The notes below the pieces were generated by a model. It worked only from the letters and a program-made list of their open reading frames with translations, was not told the DNA's origin and made no database searches. From Mercenaria mercenaria (lineage: Eukaryota > Mollusca > Bivalvia > Venerida > Veneridae), in contig NC_069378.1 of NCBI RefSeq assembly GCF_021730395.1, forward strand, positions 41,181,001-41,245,000: a DNA stretch of 64,000 nucleotides. The letters run 5' to 3'. Shown piece by piece: positions 1-10,842 of this stretch; within the stretch, counting starts at the first letter, position 1, and the number at the start of each line of letters is the position of its first letter. Made by a program: the position numbers and the translations under genes.

Positions 1-848
1 AAGGGGGGCATTTCGTGTTCGACGAGCTCTTGTTCTAAAATGGGTCTGGGTATATTTTACAGCTCGCAGAAGATTGCTAATTTTATATAGAAGATACAAC
101 TTTTTTACTATTTTATACCCTTAAATAAGTCCTAACATTGCAGACAGGTCATGGAACACTAATTAAGGGCAATAACGGCAGACAGGTTATTGGACACTAA
201 TTTTGACAAGGTATCGCTACGGAGCTGGACTTGGTTTGGTTAAGATTACATTGTGGATGTATTTGTGACATTTTGATAGAAGCAGAATGAGAAGTGTAAT
301 TAATTAATTTATTTGTTTGTTTAGTTATTTTGGCGAAGTAAAACTACATTTTAATAGGAGTAGTAACAGCAGACCACATCACTGCATTTTTATGTACTTA
401 TGATCGTAAAATCTTTCTTGAAAAATCTCTACCCTTTTTGTCTCAGTTTGAAGACAGTTCTTAAATTGAGGAAAGGACTGGCCCGGCTATGTGTGACAGG
501 AGTATGAACACATTGCATTTAATATGGAATGTTATTTACAGTTTAATGAATTATAACCATAAAACGCAAATGAAGTTACTAACACTATCTAGATAGAAAC
601 AGTTTAGATAATTTGTATCAAACTACAGTAGGAAAATTTAATATCTATTTTCTCTTTTCGCGATGGAATGGGTATGGTGCGTAATGATACTAAAACTATG
701 TCATCCCTCCCCATACCAGATTTTATTCATAATAAATTATTAATTTTCACACCGGATCATTTTATAGCCTTTGTCAATCTCGGTATCTGTGAACTGTAAG
801 ATCACGGAGTCCGTTATTCTAGATTTTAATGCGTGTACATTATTTCAG
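1..848. other. Unassigned AT-rich sequence
   Basis: I see no gene, RNA or recognisable repeat here. Open frames are short and show no family motif. Confidence 0.5.
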
Positions 849-961
849 GTTGACACACGATGGAAATATGCTTATGGGGTATTCAGCAGATACTGACAGA
901 CAGCCTTTTTTATCATTCAGAAGTTCGTCAAAAGTCAGAGATGAACTACCGGGGAACCATG
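849..961 (+). CDS. Candidate coding exon, possibly N-terminal chitin synthase
   Basis: The segment is bounded by a good acceptor (ttatttcag) and a moderate donor (ATG|gtatgc). One frame is open throughout and reads a hydrophilic, Ser-rich, charged peptide containing GYSADTDRQPFLSFRSSSKV. Such a stretch would suit the cytosolic N-terminus of a chitin synthase. The exon ends in phase 1, whereas the first certain chitin synthase exon (40937) starts in phase 0, so at least one more exon would be needed between them. It could equally be a chance open segment or part of another gene. No homology can be checked here. Confidence 0.25.
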
Positions 962-1749
962 GTATGCGACAATGGCAGACTGATATTCGTATCTCAACAG
1001 ATTAAATTACACTTATGGAGATCATGAAACTGAATATTTCCATGGGTTTTATCGTTCATAACTCTACTCTTCATAGCAGACGGCAAATAGAGGTCTATAG
1101 ATCTTATAAAGACATTTTTGCATGTCTGTGAATAACGAAAATCTGAAAGAAGTGATGCTAAATTAATTTGATGCGTAAACGGCGCAGGATTTAATGTGTG
1201 AAATGTTGTGTATTACTATTAACTAGAAACAAACATCAAGAAGTGCATGACGTAGTATATTACTGATCATTTTCTGCTGATTTCATTTAGGCTAAAAATG
1301 AAAATAATATATTATCGTATGAAAAGCTGTATAAACTGAACAATCCGAGCTGAAACAAAGCAGAAAGTTTTACAGTTTGATATTATATCAAACAGGAAGG
1401 AATGCTTTGTGTATGAGAGCCATCGTCAAAGAATTTTAACGCTTAAAAGAATTTTGAAAGTCGGACGATAGGATATTGGTCACACGGCAGTGTAAAATCT
1501 AAAACCAAAATAGCCAGCCATGGTGGCAGCAATTAGAAGGGTGTATAACCTCAATCACTGATGAAATATTTATTTACCAGCCTTTAACCTAGATTAATTT
1601 CTAAAGCCCATTGAGTTTATGACACAGAATGCGAATTTCCTTCGTTCTAACTGGGGAAAAATGAGAAAATATTTTTGGACTATTATGATTATTTTCCATT
1701 TAAACCAACCAAACATGTATGAGTTGATAGAATAATCTATCCTTTTTTC
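962..1749. other. Unassigned sequence
   Basis: AT-rich, with no open frame of note and no recognised repeat. Confidence 0.5.
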
Positions 1750-2144
1750 TTGAAAACCTATTTTACTGTTTTCAAATTTTTTATAGAGGGATGGATTAAT
1801 CTCTGCTGTAGCATAGAAATCATGTAAGGTACGCGCAACGAGAAAGGGTGGTTTGATTTAACATTTGAGATTGTCAGCAAATGTTGTTTGTTTTTTTCTC
1901 ACTACATGAAATATGGATAGAATAACCAATATTACCATTGTATGTAGAAAATTTGGAAAACGTGTTGGAATAAAAGATGGATTAATCCGTGTCTTTGATT
2001 TTACGACCGAGACTGTTTTAGAATTGCATCCACTAAATGAAAAATGAATCCATCTTTTATACAATATGTGCATCGCATGTAGAAGTTTTTGAAATGTACA
2101 AGAAGAAATGATGGATTAATCCATGTCCGCGAACTGGTTTTCAC
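1750..2144. repeat. Satellite with GGATTAATCC palindromes, left edge
   Basis: Units containing ATGGATTAATCC occur near 1790, 1975 and 2110. The last unit matches the array at 34882-36460, including its 'gcgaactggttttcactaca' segment. The Polinton is inserted in this array, so this is the left-hand remainder of the same satellite. Confidence 0.75.
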
Positions 2145-2150
2145 TACATG
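2145..2150. repeat. Polinton target-site duplication, left copy
   Basis: TACATG lies directly outside the left inverted repeat; TACATA follows the right one at 34876-34881. Uninterrupted satellite units read 'cactacatgaaattg' at this point, so they show the empty site. Six-base duplications are normal for Polintons. Confidence 0.75.
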
Positions 2151-2222
2151 AGTAGTATTAGAACTACCGAAGCGAGCGTTTTTGACCCCACTTGGCCTTT
2201 TGACCACTTCTAAAAAACCGAC
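2151..2222 (+). repeat. Polinton terminal inverted repeat, left
   Basis: It begins AGTAGTATTAGAACTACCG and is the exact reverse complement of 34804-34875. Similarity fades just inside this point. Confidence 0.9.
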
Positions 2223-2408
2223 CAATACCAACCAATTAAAAACCCACAGATTTTAACTTTACTTTCGTTTTCTCATATTTTCAGAAAACCTGGTTATAAA
2301 TAGCTGACATATTTTCTGAAAATGTTATATTGGGATTTACGTTGTATTTTCTGAAAATGGTTATGTGGGAAACCACAAATTCAACCAATCAAAAGCCTGC
2401 CATTTTTC

Positions 2409-2472
2409 TGCCAACTTGGCAGACACTGCCACATTCCTGCCACTTGGCAGAACTTTGGCAAACTTTTGGCAG
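2409..2472. promoter_or_regulatory. Cluster of TTGGCA / TGCCA half-sites inside the left Polinton end
   Basis: Four TTGGCA and three TGCCA words fall within 65 bases, about 190 bases inside the inverted repeat. TTGGC is the nuclear factor I half-site used by adenovirus replication origins. A replication role here is only an inference from position. Confidence 0.3.
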
Positions 2473-2615
2473 ATTATATTTATTAATAAAATGTAAGGTG
2501 GGTCTACGACCCCCGGAGGCAAAGCCTCTGGTCTTTGATCTTATTTTCAATTAGTAAGTATATTATTAGGGTACACATAGTAATTAAAACTTTAATTAAA
2601 CTTTTAATTAAACTT

Positions 2616-4560
2616 TTAATCCAAAAGTCTGTTTCTATCATAGGATACAGGTTCATCCGATATGTAGAATCTGATGTAACTATCCTTCATAAGCATAAAT
2701 GTTAATTCTGTAGATGCTGAATCGTTATAAGGATGAATATCAAACATTGTCCCTTGTTTTAGATAAATTTTAATTTTTTTCTTATACATAGATATTAACC
2801 GATCAGTGTCAAAGTCCTCAGCTGCCTCAGCTGTTATATTTACATTATCAAATATATCAAAAAATAAAACATCATCCTGAGGCCTATTATTTCGCCACCT
2901 AAATATAAAATTTGATATTGGGCTTTTAGTCGGTTTATACGGTTCACCCGGGGAGCTCGCACCCTTTAATAAAATCTTAATATCTATTATATAAGTTCCG
3001 GTTTTTCTGACTATAAACACACCACTCAAAAGCATATCTAGTACATCTATTTTATATTTTTGGTCTATGAGTATAAAATCTTCATAATCTACGATAATTC
3101 CAGGTCTTACTTGAAATTCATTTAAATAGTTCAAACCAGCCATATTTTCATATGTTGAATGTATCCAGACACCACGACGGTCAAAATACTTTTTCATTTG
3201 TATGTAATCAAAAGGATGATTATAATAGTATTCAAAGAGAAACACTTCATGTCTCACTTCCTCTACCCTTTTTTCTATTTTCCTGTCTTTCTTTTTAAGT
3301 TTAAGAATTATTTCAGCTAAATCATCAAGTCGTTTTGTTGTGGCAACTTCAGAAGCAGATAAACTATCAACAGCATTCTTTGTTCTAGCTAATTGTGTTT
3401 CTTGTTTTAAGAAAACATTTTTTACTTTTGTAATTTCTTCATCATTAGTAGCAATTTCTTCGACATTAGCGGTTATTGCTTTAGTATTAGCAGTAATTAC
3501 TTGGGTATTAGCAGTGATTGATTCTCCTTGTTTAGCTGATATTTCAACTACAGAGTCCAAATCATTTATTATTTTTTTAATTTGATCATTAATTATCTTA
3601 ATTGCTTCAGTATTAGCAGTAATTAACTCTCCTTGTTTAACTGATTTTTCAACTACAAAGTCCAGTTCATTTTTATGTTCTTCAACTTTATCATTAAATT
3701 CATTAATATCTTCTTGTAATTTTTTTGTAATATTACTTAATTCTGCATATTTTAAATTGTGACGGTTGTCAACAATACTAATCCAATTTCGAATTTGTTT
3801 TTTAAAGTCATCTATTTTAGAATTAATTTCTTTTTTAAAGTCCTCTAATGCTGTGTCATGATCATCACCTCTTTGTGAAGCTGCCTTTTCCAATTCAGCT
3901 TTATATTCTGCAAATTTATTTGAAAATGTGTCGAGTAAATCTTGATTCCCTTTTGCCATTTCAGTATTTAGTTTATTTATTTCTGTTCTGATTTCTAACT
4001 GATACATATTTTGTAACTTTTTCTCAGCTTCAATATCTTGTCTTTTAGTTCTTCATGTTTAATCATACTATCTTTTAATTCTTGAACTTGAGTGTATAAC
4101 TTTTCAAATTGCTTCTAAATACTTTTTTTATATTGTCATCTGTCAAATCAGATTTCTCTTCAAGTTCTTTAATAGAATCAGTCATAGCTTTCATTTCTTC
4201 TTCAATTTTACCTTGTAATTGATTAATTAAAAATGAATTCTTTTTAAAATTTTTTGTTAATTCTTCAATATTCTTTACTTCTACTTCTAGTGTTTGTTGT
4301 TATACTTTTGACATCTTCAAGTTTATAGTCATCTATTACACTTTGAATTTTTTTATACACAAACCGTCCTGAAACTGCATCGTTGGGTTTATCTGGATTT
4401 CCTAGGTTGATTATTTCATTACCTCCCATATCTAATGCTCTATTCATTGTGTTATCAAGTTCCTTATTTCTGTGAAGATACGATTCCGTTCCTTTTAAGC
4501 TTTTTGAATTGTTTTTTAGTAGCATAATCACTTAAATCAATATCAAATTTAACTTTACTT
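2616..4560 (-). pseudogene. Polinton fossil: coiled-coil fibre/spike-like protein
   Basis: The region encodes a long protein read right to left. Near the N-terminal end it has the segment GGNEIINLGNPDKPNDAV, which resembles the hinge motif of trimeric phage tail fibres. Next come long coiled coils with ITANT-type heptad repeats, then an aromatic-rich globular C-terminal domain of about 200 residues (the last 460 residues are one open frame, 2616-4007). It lies at the outer left end beside the ATPase gene. By analogy with other Polintons and adintoviruses it is probably the receptor-binding fibre; that role is inferred from architecture. The region is broken in a few places. Confidence 0.6.
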
Positions 4561-4589
4561 ATACTGTCAGGTTCACTTATTGTTTTACA

Positions 4590-5270
4590 TCATTAAAAAC
4601 TCCCTTTATATATTACCAGTAAAGTTTTTTCTTAAAAACTTCCTTGGTTTGTCAATATATAAGAAATCATATTTTTGATTTGTTGCATTAGCAAAAGAAT
4701 CACGATCTATATTTTGTTCATCACAAATCCTATTATTTTCCATTTTACCTGGACTTTCAAATAAAATATAATGTGAACAGTTAATTCGAATATCTTTTGG
4801 TGTTTTATAGTAAGACTGACTTAAATAAATAACACAACAGTTTTGTGACGTCCTTGAATAAAGTATTTTGTTATTTCATTTTGAACTTTTTATCTTCACA
4901 TACAAAATCATCAAATATTACTACTTTTTGTTTTTCTGATTCAAGATTTTCACAAGGTTCAATTTGGTTGGGATCAGCTGAATATTCAAGTATTTCATTT
5001 GGATCTACTTAATTTTTTTTGCAATTTGGCTTAAGTTGTTAATTAAATCCTGATATTTATATTGTTCTAGGTTTTTAGCATATAAGTATAATTTTATCAT
5101 AATAAAATAAGAGGTTTTCGAAGTATAAAGCATTAATGTATTTGTTTTTCCAGATCCTGACGATCCACATATTAACATTCTAAAACATGAATCTGGCATA
5201 AAAGGATATTGCTTAAATTGTTTAAAGTTATTGGATTTATCACTTTTGTATCATAATTTGGAATTTCCAT
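4590..5270 (-). pseudogene. Polinton fossil: FtsK/HerA-type genome-packaging ATPase
   Basis: The Walker A motif GSSGSGKT is plain (within 5005-5199). Downstream is the segment VIYLSQSYYKTPKDIRINC, the conserved Gln-containing sensor region of Polinton and PLV packaging ATPases. The gene is divergently arranged with the late gene at 5358, sharing an 87-base AT-rich spacer, and its ATG directly follows a TATATAA box. In this family the enzyme pumps DNA into the preformed capsid. It is broken a few times. Confidence 0.8.
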
Positions 5271-5357
5271 TTATATATAATTACATTATTTTACATTATT
5301 TTACAATATCTTACATTTTTTTTACATTATTTTACATTATCTTACATTATTATATAA
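5271..5357. promoter_or_regulatory. Divergent promoter-like spacer of TTACATTATTT repeats (Polinton)
   Basis: The spacer between the leftward ATPase and rightward late genes consists of about six copies of 'ttacattattt'. A TATATAA-type box abuts the start codon on each side. It is likely a bidirectional promoter, judged from sequence only. Confidence 0.5.
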
Positions 5358-6617
5358 ATGCAATCAAAACTTAATGAAATAAGAATAAGAAAAAAATTAG
5401 TCGGGCAAAAGATGAGAGATCTTAGAGAAGAAATAATGAGAGAAAAAATAAGAAAAGCTACAAATCGGGATATGTATACTGAAATTTATAAGCCAATTAC
5501 TGAAAAAATAGAAAGTCAAAAAGAACAATTATCAAGTCAGTTAAAAGCATTACCTGGAATAAAACAACAATTAGCGTTACTTCCAAAAAGTATATCAGAA
5601 GATCTGACACAAGGTATTGCTGAATTAACTAAAGGAATGCAAGATGAATCTAAAAAGCAACAAGTTTTAAAACCGACTCCCTATACACCAATAGATTGGG
5701 GAGATGAACCTGTCGGATGGGTTCCTCAAGATGAACTTAAAAGATTAGAAGATTACGGAAGAGAAAAGATGGGAATAACTGAAACATCTGATGATACAAC
5801 TGAAGAATTTGGGGCAAATTTAGATATAAATATCGATAAAGATATAATATCAAAATATGAATTGCCCACATTATCAGAGTTAGCAATAAGCAAAGATAAA
5901 AACGATTGGATAAAAACAAGAAAAGAGGTTACCAAGAAATTAAAGGGCTTTACTTATGATATAAATAAATATAGTAAAGAAAAACCAGATGAAATAGTTG
6001 AATTTACAAATGCAGAACCTATGGCTGCAGGTGAGTATGTTTCGGAGTTAGAATTATACAGAGAAAATTTTAAAAGATATGGTGAACGCTTATCAAAATT
6101 GATTAATGACTCAGAGGTATTTGGAAAAGGAATAAGATATCATAACCCATATAAAGTTTTACCAAATGGACAATATGGTAATTTAATTATTAACTTAAAT
6201 AAACTTTATGGTCAAAACAAATTAATTGCTAAGGATAGAATAACTGGAAAAGAAGTCATTAACACTAAAGTTGATGATGATTTAATTGATTTAATTAATA
6301 AAAGATATAACAATAATAAAAAACATTCAATTCATTCAAGAAAAATATTTAAAGAATTAACAGAAAAGTCAGGATTACCTATCAATAAAAGATCTATGAA
6401 ATTTAAAAAAGTAATTAGGGGACAAGGTTATGACGTTTGTCCATGTAATCCAAAAGAATTGGTTAATGACTTAGAGTTAATTTGTGGTTCAATTAATGCT
6501 GGAAATAATAATGAAGAACTAAAAAATGAAGGTATTAGAATAATTGATGAACTATTAAAAATGAAAACATTGTTACCAGAACAACATGAAAAGTTATATA
6601 AAAATTATTTTTCTTGA
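5358..6617 (+). CDS. Polinton fossil: 419-residue late protein, function unknown
   Basis: This open frame looks whole. The first 100 residues are charged and helical (likely coiled coil), the middle is acidic with a GDEPVGWVPQDE segment, and the last 170 residues are basic and Lys-rich. I do not recognise a domain. It opens the rightward block of structural genes, so a virion or packaging role is likely by position. The start codon directly follows 'attatataa', as for the other genes of the element. Confidence 0.7.
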   Translation: MQSKLNEIRIRKKLVGQKMRDLREEIMREKIRKATNRDMYTEIYKPITEKIESQKEQLSSQLKALPGIKQQLALLPKSISEDLTQGIAELTKGMQDESKKQQVLKPTPYTPIDWGDEPVGWVPQDELKRLEDYGREKMGITETSDDTTEEFGANLDINIDKDIISKYELPTLSELAISKDKNDWIKTRKEVTKKLKGFTYDINKYSKEKPDEIVEFTNAEPMAAGEYVSELELYRENFKRYGERLSKLINDSEVFGKGIRYHNPYKVLPNGQYGNLIINLNKLYGQNKLIAKDRITGKEVINTKVDDDLIDLINKRYNNNKKHSIHSRKIFKELTEKSGLPINKRSMKFKKVIRGQGYDVCPCNPKELVNDLELICGSINAGNNNEELKNEGIRIIDELLKMKTLLPEQHEKLYKNYFS

Positions 6618-6641
6618 ATTTAAACTTTAATAATTATATAA

Positions 6642-7398
6642 ATGGAACAAAAAATAGTATTAAGTTCTGAAACAGTTAAAGATAATAAAAATACTCCGAG
6701 TGATTTTACAATCAGATTTAGTCGTTCTTTAATTTTAGTTAAAAATAAAACTTACGTTGTTGGTTTGGATAGTATTAACACTATGACCTACTCTTGGCAT
6801 AATATTAGTGATGAATATGACAATAAAAGAATTCGTTATCATAATGGTAAGGATTGGAAAGATATTATATTTACAAATGGTTCTTACAGTTACACAGATA
6901 TTAATAATTATATTAGGGAAACATTAAATAAGTAATGATGATTTTGAATTTAATAAATCAGAAATTGCTCCAATAAGTTTGGAATTTGATTTAAGTAGTT
7001 TTAAGATTTTGATTTCAATTACAGATAATTTTAAGTTGGATTTGGAAATATCAAATTTCCATACATTGCTTGGATTTGAGAAAAAAAATGGAAAATACTG
7101 CATGGGAACTAAAACACCAAATATAACTAACTCTGTGGATACAATTTACATTCATTGTGATCTTATTGATAATTCACTTGTTGATGGTAATTTCAGTGAT
7201 ATTATCTATGCTTTAAGTACTGCAGATTTAACAAGAGCTTATCCATTTACAAAAGAACCACAAAGAGTTGGATATTCTGAAATTAATAAATATATTATAA
7301 ATTCAATTAGAATATATATTACAGATGTATTTGGTAGAATAATTAATTTTAATGAGGTTGAAACAAGTTTTACACTAATTTTAAAAGAAATTAATTAA
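6642..7398 (+). pseudogene. Polinton fossil: penton-like (minor capsid) protein
   Basis: The N-terminal part has the pattern 'SSETVKDNKNTPSDFTIRFS', followed by a glycine/aromatic beta-rich stretch. The C-terminal part has 'IYIHCDLIDNSLVDG' and 'ITDVFGRIINF...FTLILKEI'. This alternating beta pattern ending in 'itD..g..i.....s.tl.l' is what I associate with the single jelly-roll penton homologue of Polintons. It lies upstream of the major capsid gene. The call is by pattern rather than alignment, and the gene is lightly broken. Confidence 0.5.
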
Positions 7399-7450
7399 AA
7401 CTAAAGTTTTAAAACTTTTATTATGAAATTATAAATTTTAGTTTTATATA

Positions 7451-7900
7451 ATGTACAAGAAAGTTTATGACAAAAATAAAGGAATATTTATTTATGTTGA
7501 TGCTCACACAGGAGAAGAAATCATACACGGGACAGGTATCTTTGACACTTTAACGAAATTGCTTTCAAGCGGAGTTGCATCTTCAATTAGCACAGCTGGA
7601 AAAAAAGCTTTGGAAACAGCAGGAAAAGCAGCACTTGAAAGTGGAACAAAAAAGGTTGGAACAGAAGTTGGAAATTTAGCTGCAGCTAAAATTGTTGAAA
7701 AACTTAAAAAGAAACCTGCTCCAGCAGTTGGTAATTTAATTGCTAAGGAATTACAAGAAAAGAATAATAGTAAAAATAATGATAATGAGGAGGATATTCA
7801 TATGAGAATAAATAGAATATTGTCAGGATCTGGAACTTTAGCTCGTGCTGGAACTTCAGCTCAACAAAAACGTATTAACAGATTAATTTATAAAAAATAA
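7451..7900 (+). CDS. Polinton fossil: 149-residue Ala/Lys-rich virion-type protein
   Basis: The open frame looks whole. An N-terminal GEEIIHGTGIFDTL segment is followed by an amphipathic Ala/Gly/Ser/Lys helix region (about residues 35-85), a charged linker and a basic tail. Small basic amphipathic proteins at this locus in Polintons resemble adenovirus core or pVI-type proteins. The function is inferred from composition and position only. Confidence 0.55.
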   Translation: MYKKVYDKNKGIFIYVDAHTGEEIIHGTGIFDTLTKLLSSGVASSISTAGKKALETAGKAALESGTKKVGTEVGNLAAAKIVEKLKKKPAPAVGNLIAKELQEKNNSKNNDNEEDIHMRINRILSGSGTLARAGTSAQQKRINRLIYKK

Positions 7901-8016
7901 AATAAAAACTAAAGTTTTAACTTTAATAAAAAATAAAATAAAAAATAAAATAAAAACTAAAATAAAAAATAAAGTTTTAACTTTAATAAAAAAATAAAAT
8001 AATATATAATATATAC
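7901..8016. repeat. A/T-rich 'aaaataaaataaa' spacer before the capsid gene (Polinton)
   Basis: Simple AAAATA repeats surround two copies of 'taaagttttaactttaat', itself an imperfect palindrome. They lie between two late genes and may form a 3' end for the upstream gene, a promoter for the capsid gene, or both. Confidence 0.4.
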
Positions 8017-9275
8017 ATGTTTAGAACAAAAGAATATTGTGAAAGATACGAACTAACTCCTATTCAATTAGATACAGCTTTAATATCTGTCTTGGGAAAT
8101 AATGTTAAGCAACAAAAAAACGGATATCATTTTACAATTAATGATAGAAGCTCATATTTTGATTGGTTTAATGGTTATTTTGAAGTAAGTTTTAAAGAAA
8201 ATAAGCTTGCTAATGGTAATAATTACGGTGATGGAGATCAAATTGCTCTAATTAATAATGCAGCTTCATTAATTGATCAATTAGTGGTTAAACAAAATGG
8301 AAAAATTGTTTATGATTGTAATAATTTATACAAAGTAATAAATGTAAAGAGTTTGGTTGAACTATCTGAAGATTATGCAAAATCAACTGGAACAAATGAG
8401 TTTATTTATTTAGATACTACTGCTACTGCTGCCGCTGATAATAATTCGGGTTTTGCTTCTAGGAAGTTATTAATCCAAGGTGGTAATGAGGTAAATGCTA
8501 AAATTCCATTAAATAATTATTCATTTTTTCAGGGTTTAGAAACTAATATTTTACCTCCAAGTCAAATTCAAATAACACTGCAGCTGACAGATGATGATGA
8601 ATTAATTTTAGAGCTAATGTGCTGATCCAGGTAGGGTAATTGTAACAAAATTAATTCTATGGGTTCCACGTTTAATTTTTAATGAATTTGGGTTTGATCT
8701 AATTACTACTGAAAGATTTAAAAAAGCAAGATGTCATACCTTGGGGAAATGGTGACGCAATCACTGATACACGACAGACGAACATAACTTTTAGAATAAC
8801 AGCTGGTGTAACAAAACCACAACATGTATTTGTTTATTTACAACGACCTGATAAAAGTAATGCACAAAGACAGAATCCACATTTATTAGATACATTTAAA
8901 GTTGATGCAGCAGATGATAATGTTTGTATTTTGAGCTCTTGTCGTCTTGAAGTTGGTAATGGTGTTTTTTATCCAGAAACAGAATACACAAGTATATCAA
9001 GAATATATGATGATGTAATTAATTATTATTATAAACAAAATAATAAGACTACCGGAAGTCTGCTAAATAGATCAAATTTTCAAAGTTTGTTTGGATTTGT
9101 TCATTTTAACTTGGAATATAAAAAGGAAGTAACTACAGATGACCCTAAGCATATTACATTAAGAGCTAAATTAAATATTCCACCAGCAGCCAATATTCGT
9201 GTTTACGCAATTGTATTGTATGAAGAAACAGTTGAAATAAATACTATTGGAAATGAACTGTTATTGTTTAAATAA
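8017..9275 (+). pseudogene. Polinton fossil: major capsid protein, double jelly-roll (hexon-like)
   Basis: The first 200 residues contain the signature 'SSYFDWFNGYFEVSF', then 'INNAASLIDQLVVKQNGK', 'YDCNNLYKVINVKSLVE' and 'FIYLDTTA', all typical of Polinton/adintovirus hexon-like capsid proteins. The C-terminal third has the beta-rich ending 'LKLNIPPAANIRVYAIVLYE'-like segment (RAKLNIPPAANIRVYAIVL). In the family, trimers of this protein form the icosahedral shell. Total span is about 420 codons, slightly short for the family. The gene is broken. Confidence 0.85.
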
Positions 9276-9296
9276 AAAAAAATATAAATTATATAA

Positions 9297-9936
9297 TGTC
9301 ATCAAATTATATTGAATATAAAGTTAACCTTACAGATGGACAAAAGAAAAATTTAGGCCCGAGCCTACAACAACAAAACTCCATATAATTTTAGATTAAA
9401 ACAATGAACAATTACATGGAAACTTCCCTTTACTATTAACAAAAACACAAATTAATCAAATTAAAAAAGCTGTTGCAAATAAGAAGGGATTAGAAATTAC
9501 AATTTCAAAGAAACAAATGTCCAGTCAAGGTCAAAATGGTGGATTTTTAGGAGCTTTGGCTGGTTTGTTAGGAAAAACAATTCTTCCAATGGCAGCAAAA
9601 ATAGCTCCAAAAATATTAGCCCCTTTAGGCATTGGAGCCCTTTCTGGACTAGCCAGTACTGGTGTTAGTAAAATACTTGGAAATGGTATGATTTCGGTAG
9701 CTAATGAAAAGAGAAATATGATATCACCATATCTTACACCTAATCAAAGAAAGCAACTAGTAGGATCTGGAGTGATTAAATTAACACAAAAACAAAAACA
9801 AGACGGTGGGTTTTTAGGTATGTTGGCTGCTAGTCTAGGAATACCTTTGATTACATCTTTGTTAAGTGGAAAAGGTCTACAGATTGATTCACAACGAAGA
9901 CCTTACAGACGAATTCCTATAGTAAAAAAAAAATAA
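9297..9936 (+). pseudogene. Polinton fossil: Gly/Ala-rich membrane-active virion protein
   Basis: The N-terminal part has a 'VNLTDGQKKNLG' motif and the pattern 'LTKTQINQIKKAV'. The distal part has a hydrophobic Gly/Ala segment (GGFLGALAGLLG ... APLGIGALSGLAS), then a second GGFLGMLAA block and a basic tail (RRPYRRIPIVKKK). I associate this layout with the Polinton/adintovirus protein likened to adenovirus membrane-lytic or core proteins. It sits between the capsid and protease genes. The role is inferred, and the gene is lightly broken. Confidence 0.6.
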
Positions 9937-9945
9937 AATTTATAA

Positions 9946-10364
9946 ACAAACCAATATCTAACTTTGAAATTGAACAATGGGTAAAACAATTAAAAATTAA
10001 AAACTTTAGGGGTGTATTTAGTAGAAATAATTTATTAAAATTAAAAGAAAAGGACGAGTGTGGAATTATAAATTTGGATGACTCTGTTGGTCCTGGAACA
10101 CATTGGGTTTGTTACTTAAATAATATGTATTTCGATCCATTTGGACTTCCTCCACCAAAAGAAGTAATTCAGTATATACCAAATGTAAAATACAACAATG
10201 TTCAATATCAAGACAAAACAAGTATGCTTTGCGGATATTATTGTTTATTTTTCATTAAAATGTTACAAGACAGAGTACCGTTGTATGATTTATTGTATAA
10301 AATACTAAAAATTAATAATCAAAGAGTAAATGAACAAACTATTATAAATTATTTTAACCAATAA
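9946..10364 (+). CDS. Polinton fossil: adenain-like cysteine protease
   Basis: The catalytic signatures are all visible: GTHWVCY (His), FDPFG (Asp region) and SMLCGYYCLFF (nucleophile Cys). The N-terminal segment 'FRGVFSRNNL' and 'KDECGIINLDD' also fits adenovirus-type maturation proteases. The span is about 138 codons, normal for the family. In adenoviruses and Polintons it matures capsid proteins. It lies directly after the membrane-active protein and appears whole or nearly so; an upstream start codon is not evident. Confidence 0.8.
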
Positions 10365-10395
10365 GGACATTTATTTAACTGGAATAATTAATATA

Positions 10396-10842
10396 ATGGG
10401 AATATTCAATAATATAAATGAAAAAGTAAATAAAATAGAAAGATGGACGTCAGTCCCTGAGAGCTGGAAGCTCACACAAATTAAAAGAAAACCTCCATTG
10501 TTTTTAACATGTTATACCCAAGATACTGATAGTGGATTATTTCAATGGAAAACTGTAAATGCTAGTCCTGGTTTAGTTCAAAATGGTAATAATGTAAGAA
10601 TTAATTTTAATTGCATCTTAATTATTCTTGTTGATGCAATTAAATTAGATAAAGGAGAAGCTAAATTACAACTAAAAAATAAAGAAAATGTAATTCTTCA
10701 AAGTTATAATGTAAAAAATAACAGAAAAAATGAATCTATTTCTATTAATTATGCAAATGAATTTAAAATAAATGATGTTATTTATATTAATTCTTTAAAC
10801 GTTATGAATATTCAGTTAACAATTTATGGTTCTATAATTTAA
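10396..10842 (+). CDS. Polinton fossil: 148-residue beta-rich protein of unknown role
   Basis: The frame looks whole and starts right after 'attaatata'. A short N-terminal helix is followed by alternating hydrophobic strands (NNVRINFNCILIILVDAI; GEAKLQLKNKENVILQSY; NDVIYINSLNVMNIQLTIYG). The strand pattern resembles a small jelly-roll or C1q/TNF-like head, which could be a capsid decoration or spike tip, but I do not recognise the family. It is the last rightward gene before the converging polymerase gene. Confidence 0.5.
   Translation: MGIFNNINEKVNKIERWTSVPESWKLTQIKRKPPLFLTCYTQDTDSGLFQWKTVNASPGLVQNGNNVRINFNCILIILVDAIKLDKGEAKLQLKNKENVILQSYNVKNNRKNESISINYANEFKINDVIYINSLNVMNIQLTIYGSII

Noticed and set aside
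2330-2554. 74-residue plus-strand frame near the left Polinton end
   Set aside because: Covers the TTGGCA cluster; no family pattern, no TATATAA box, and opposite to the neighbouring gene.
3340-3585. 81-residue plus-strand frame
   Set aside because: Antisense shadow of the fibre-like coiled-coil repeats.
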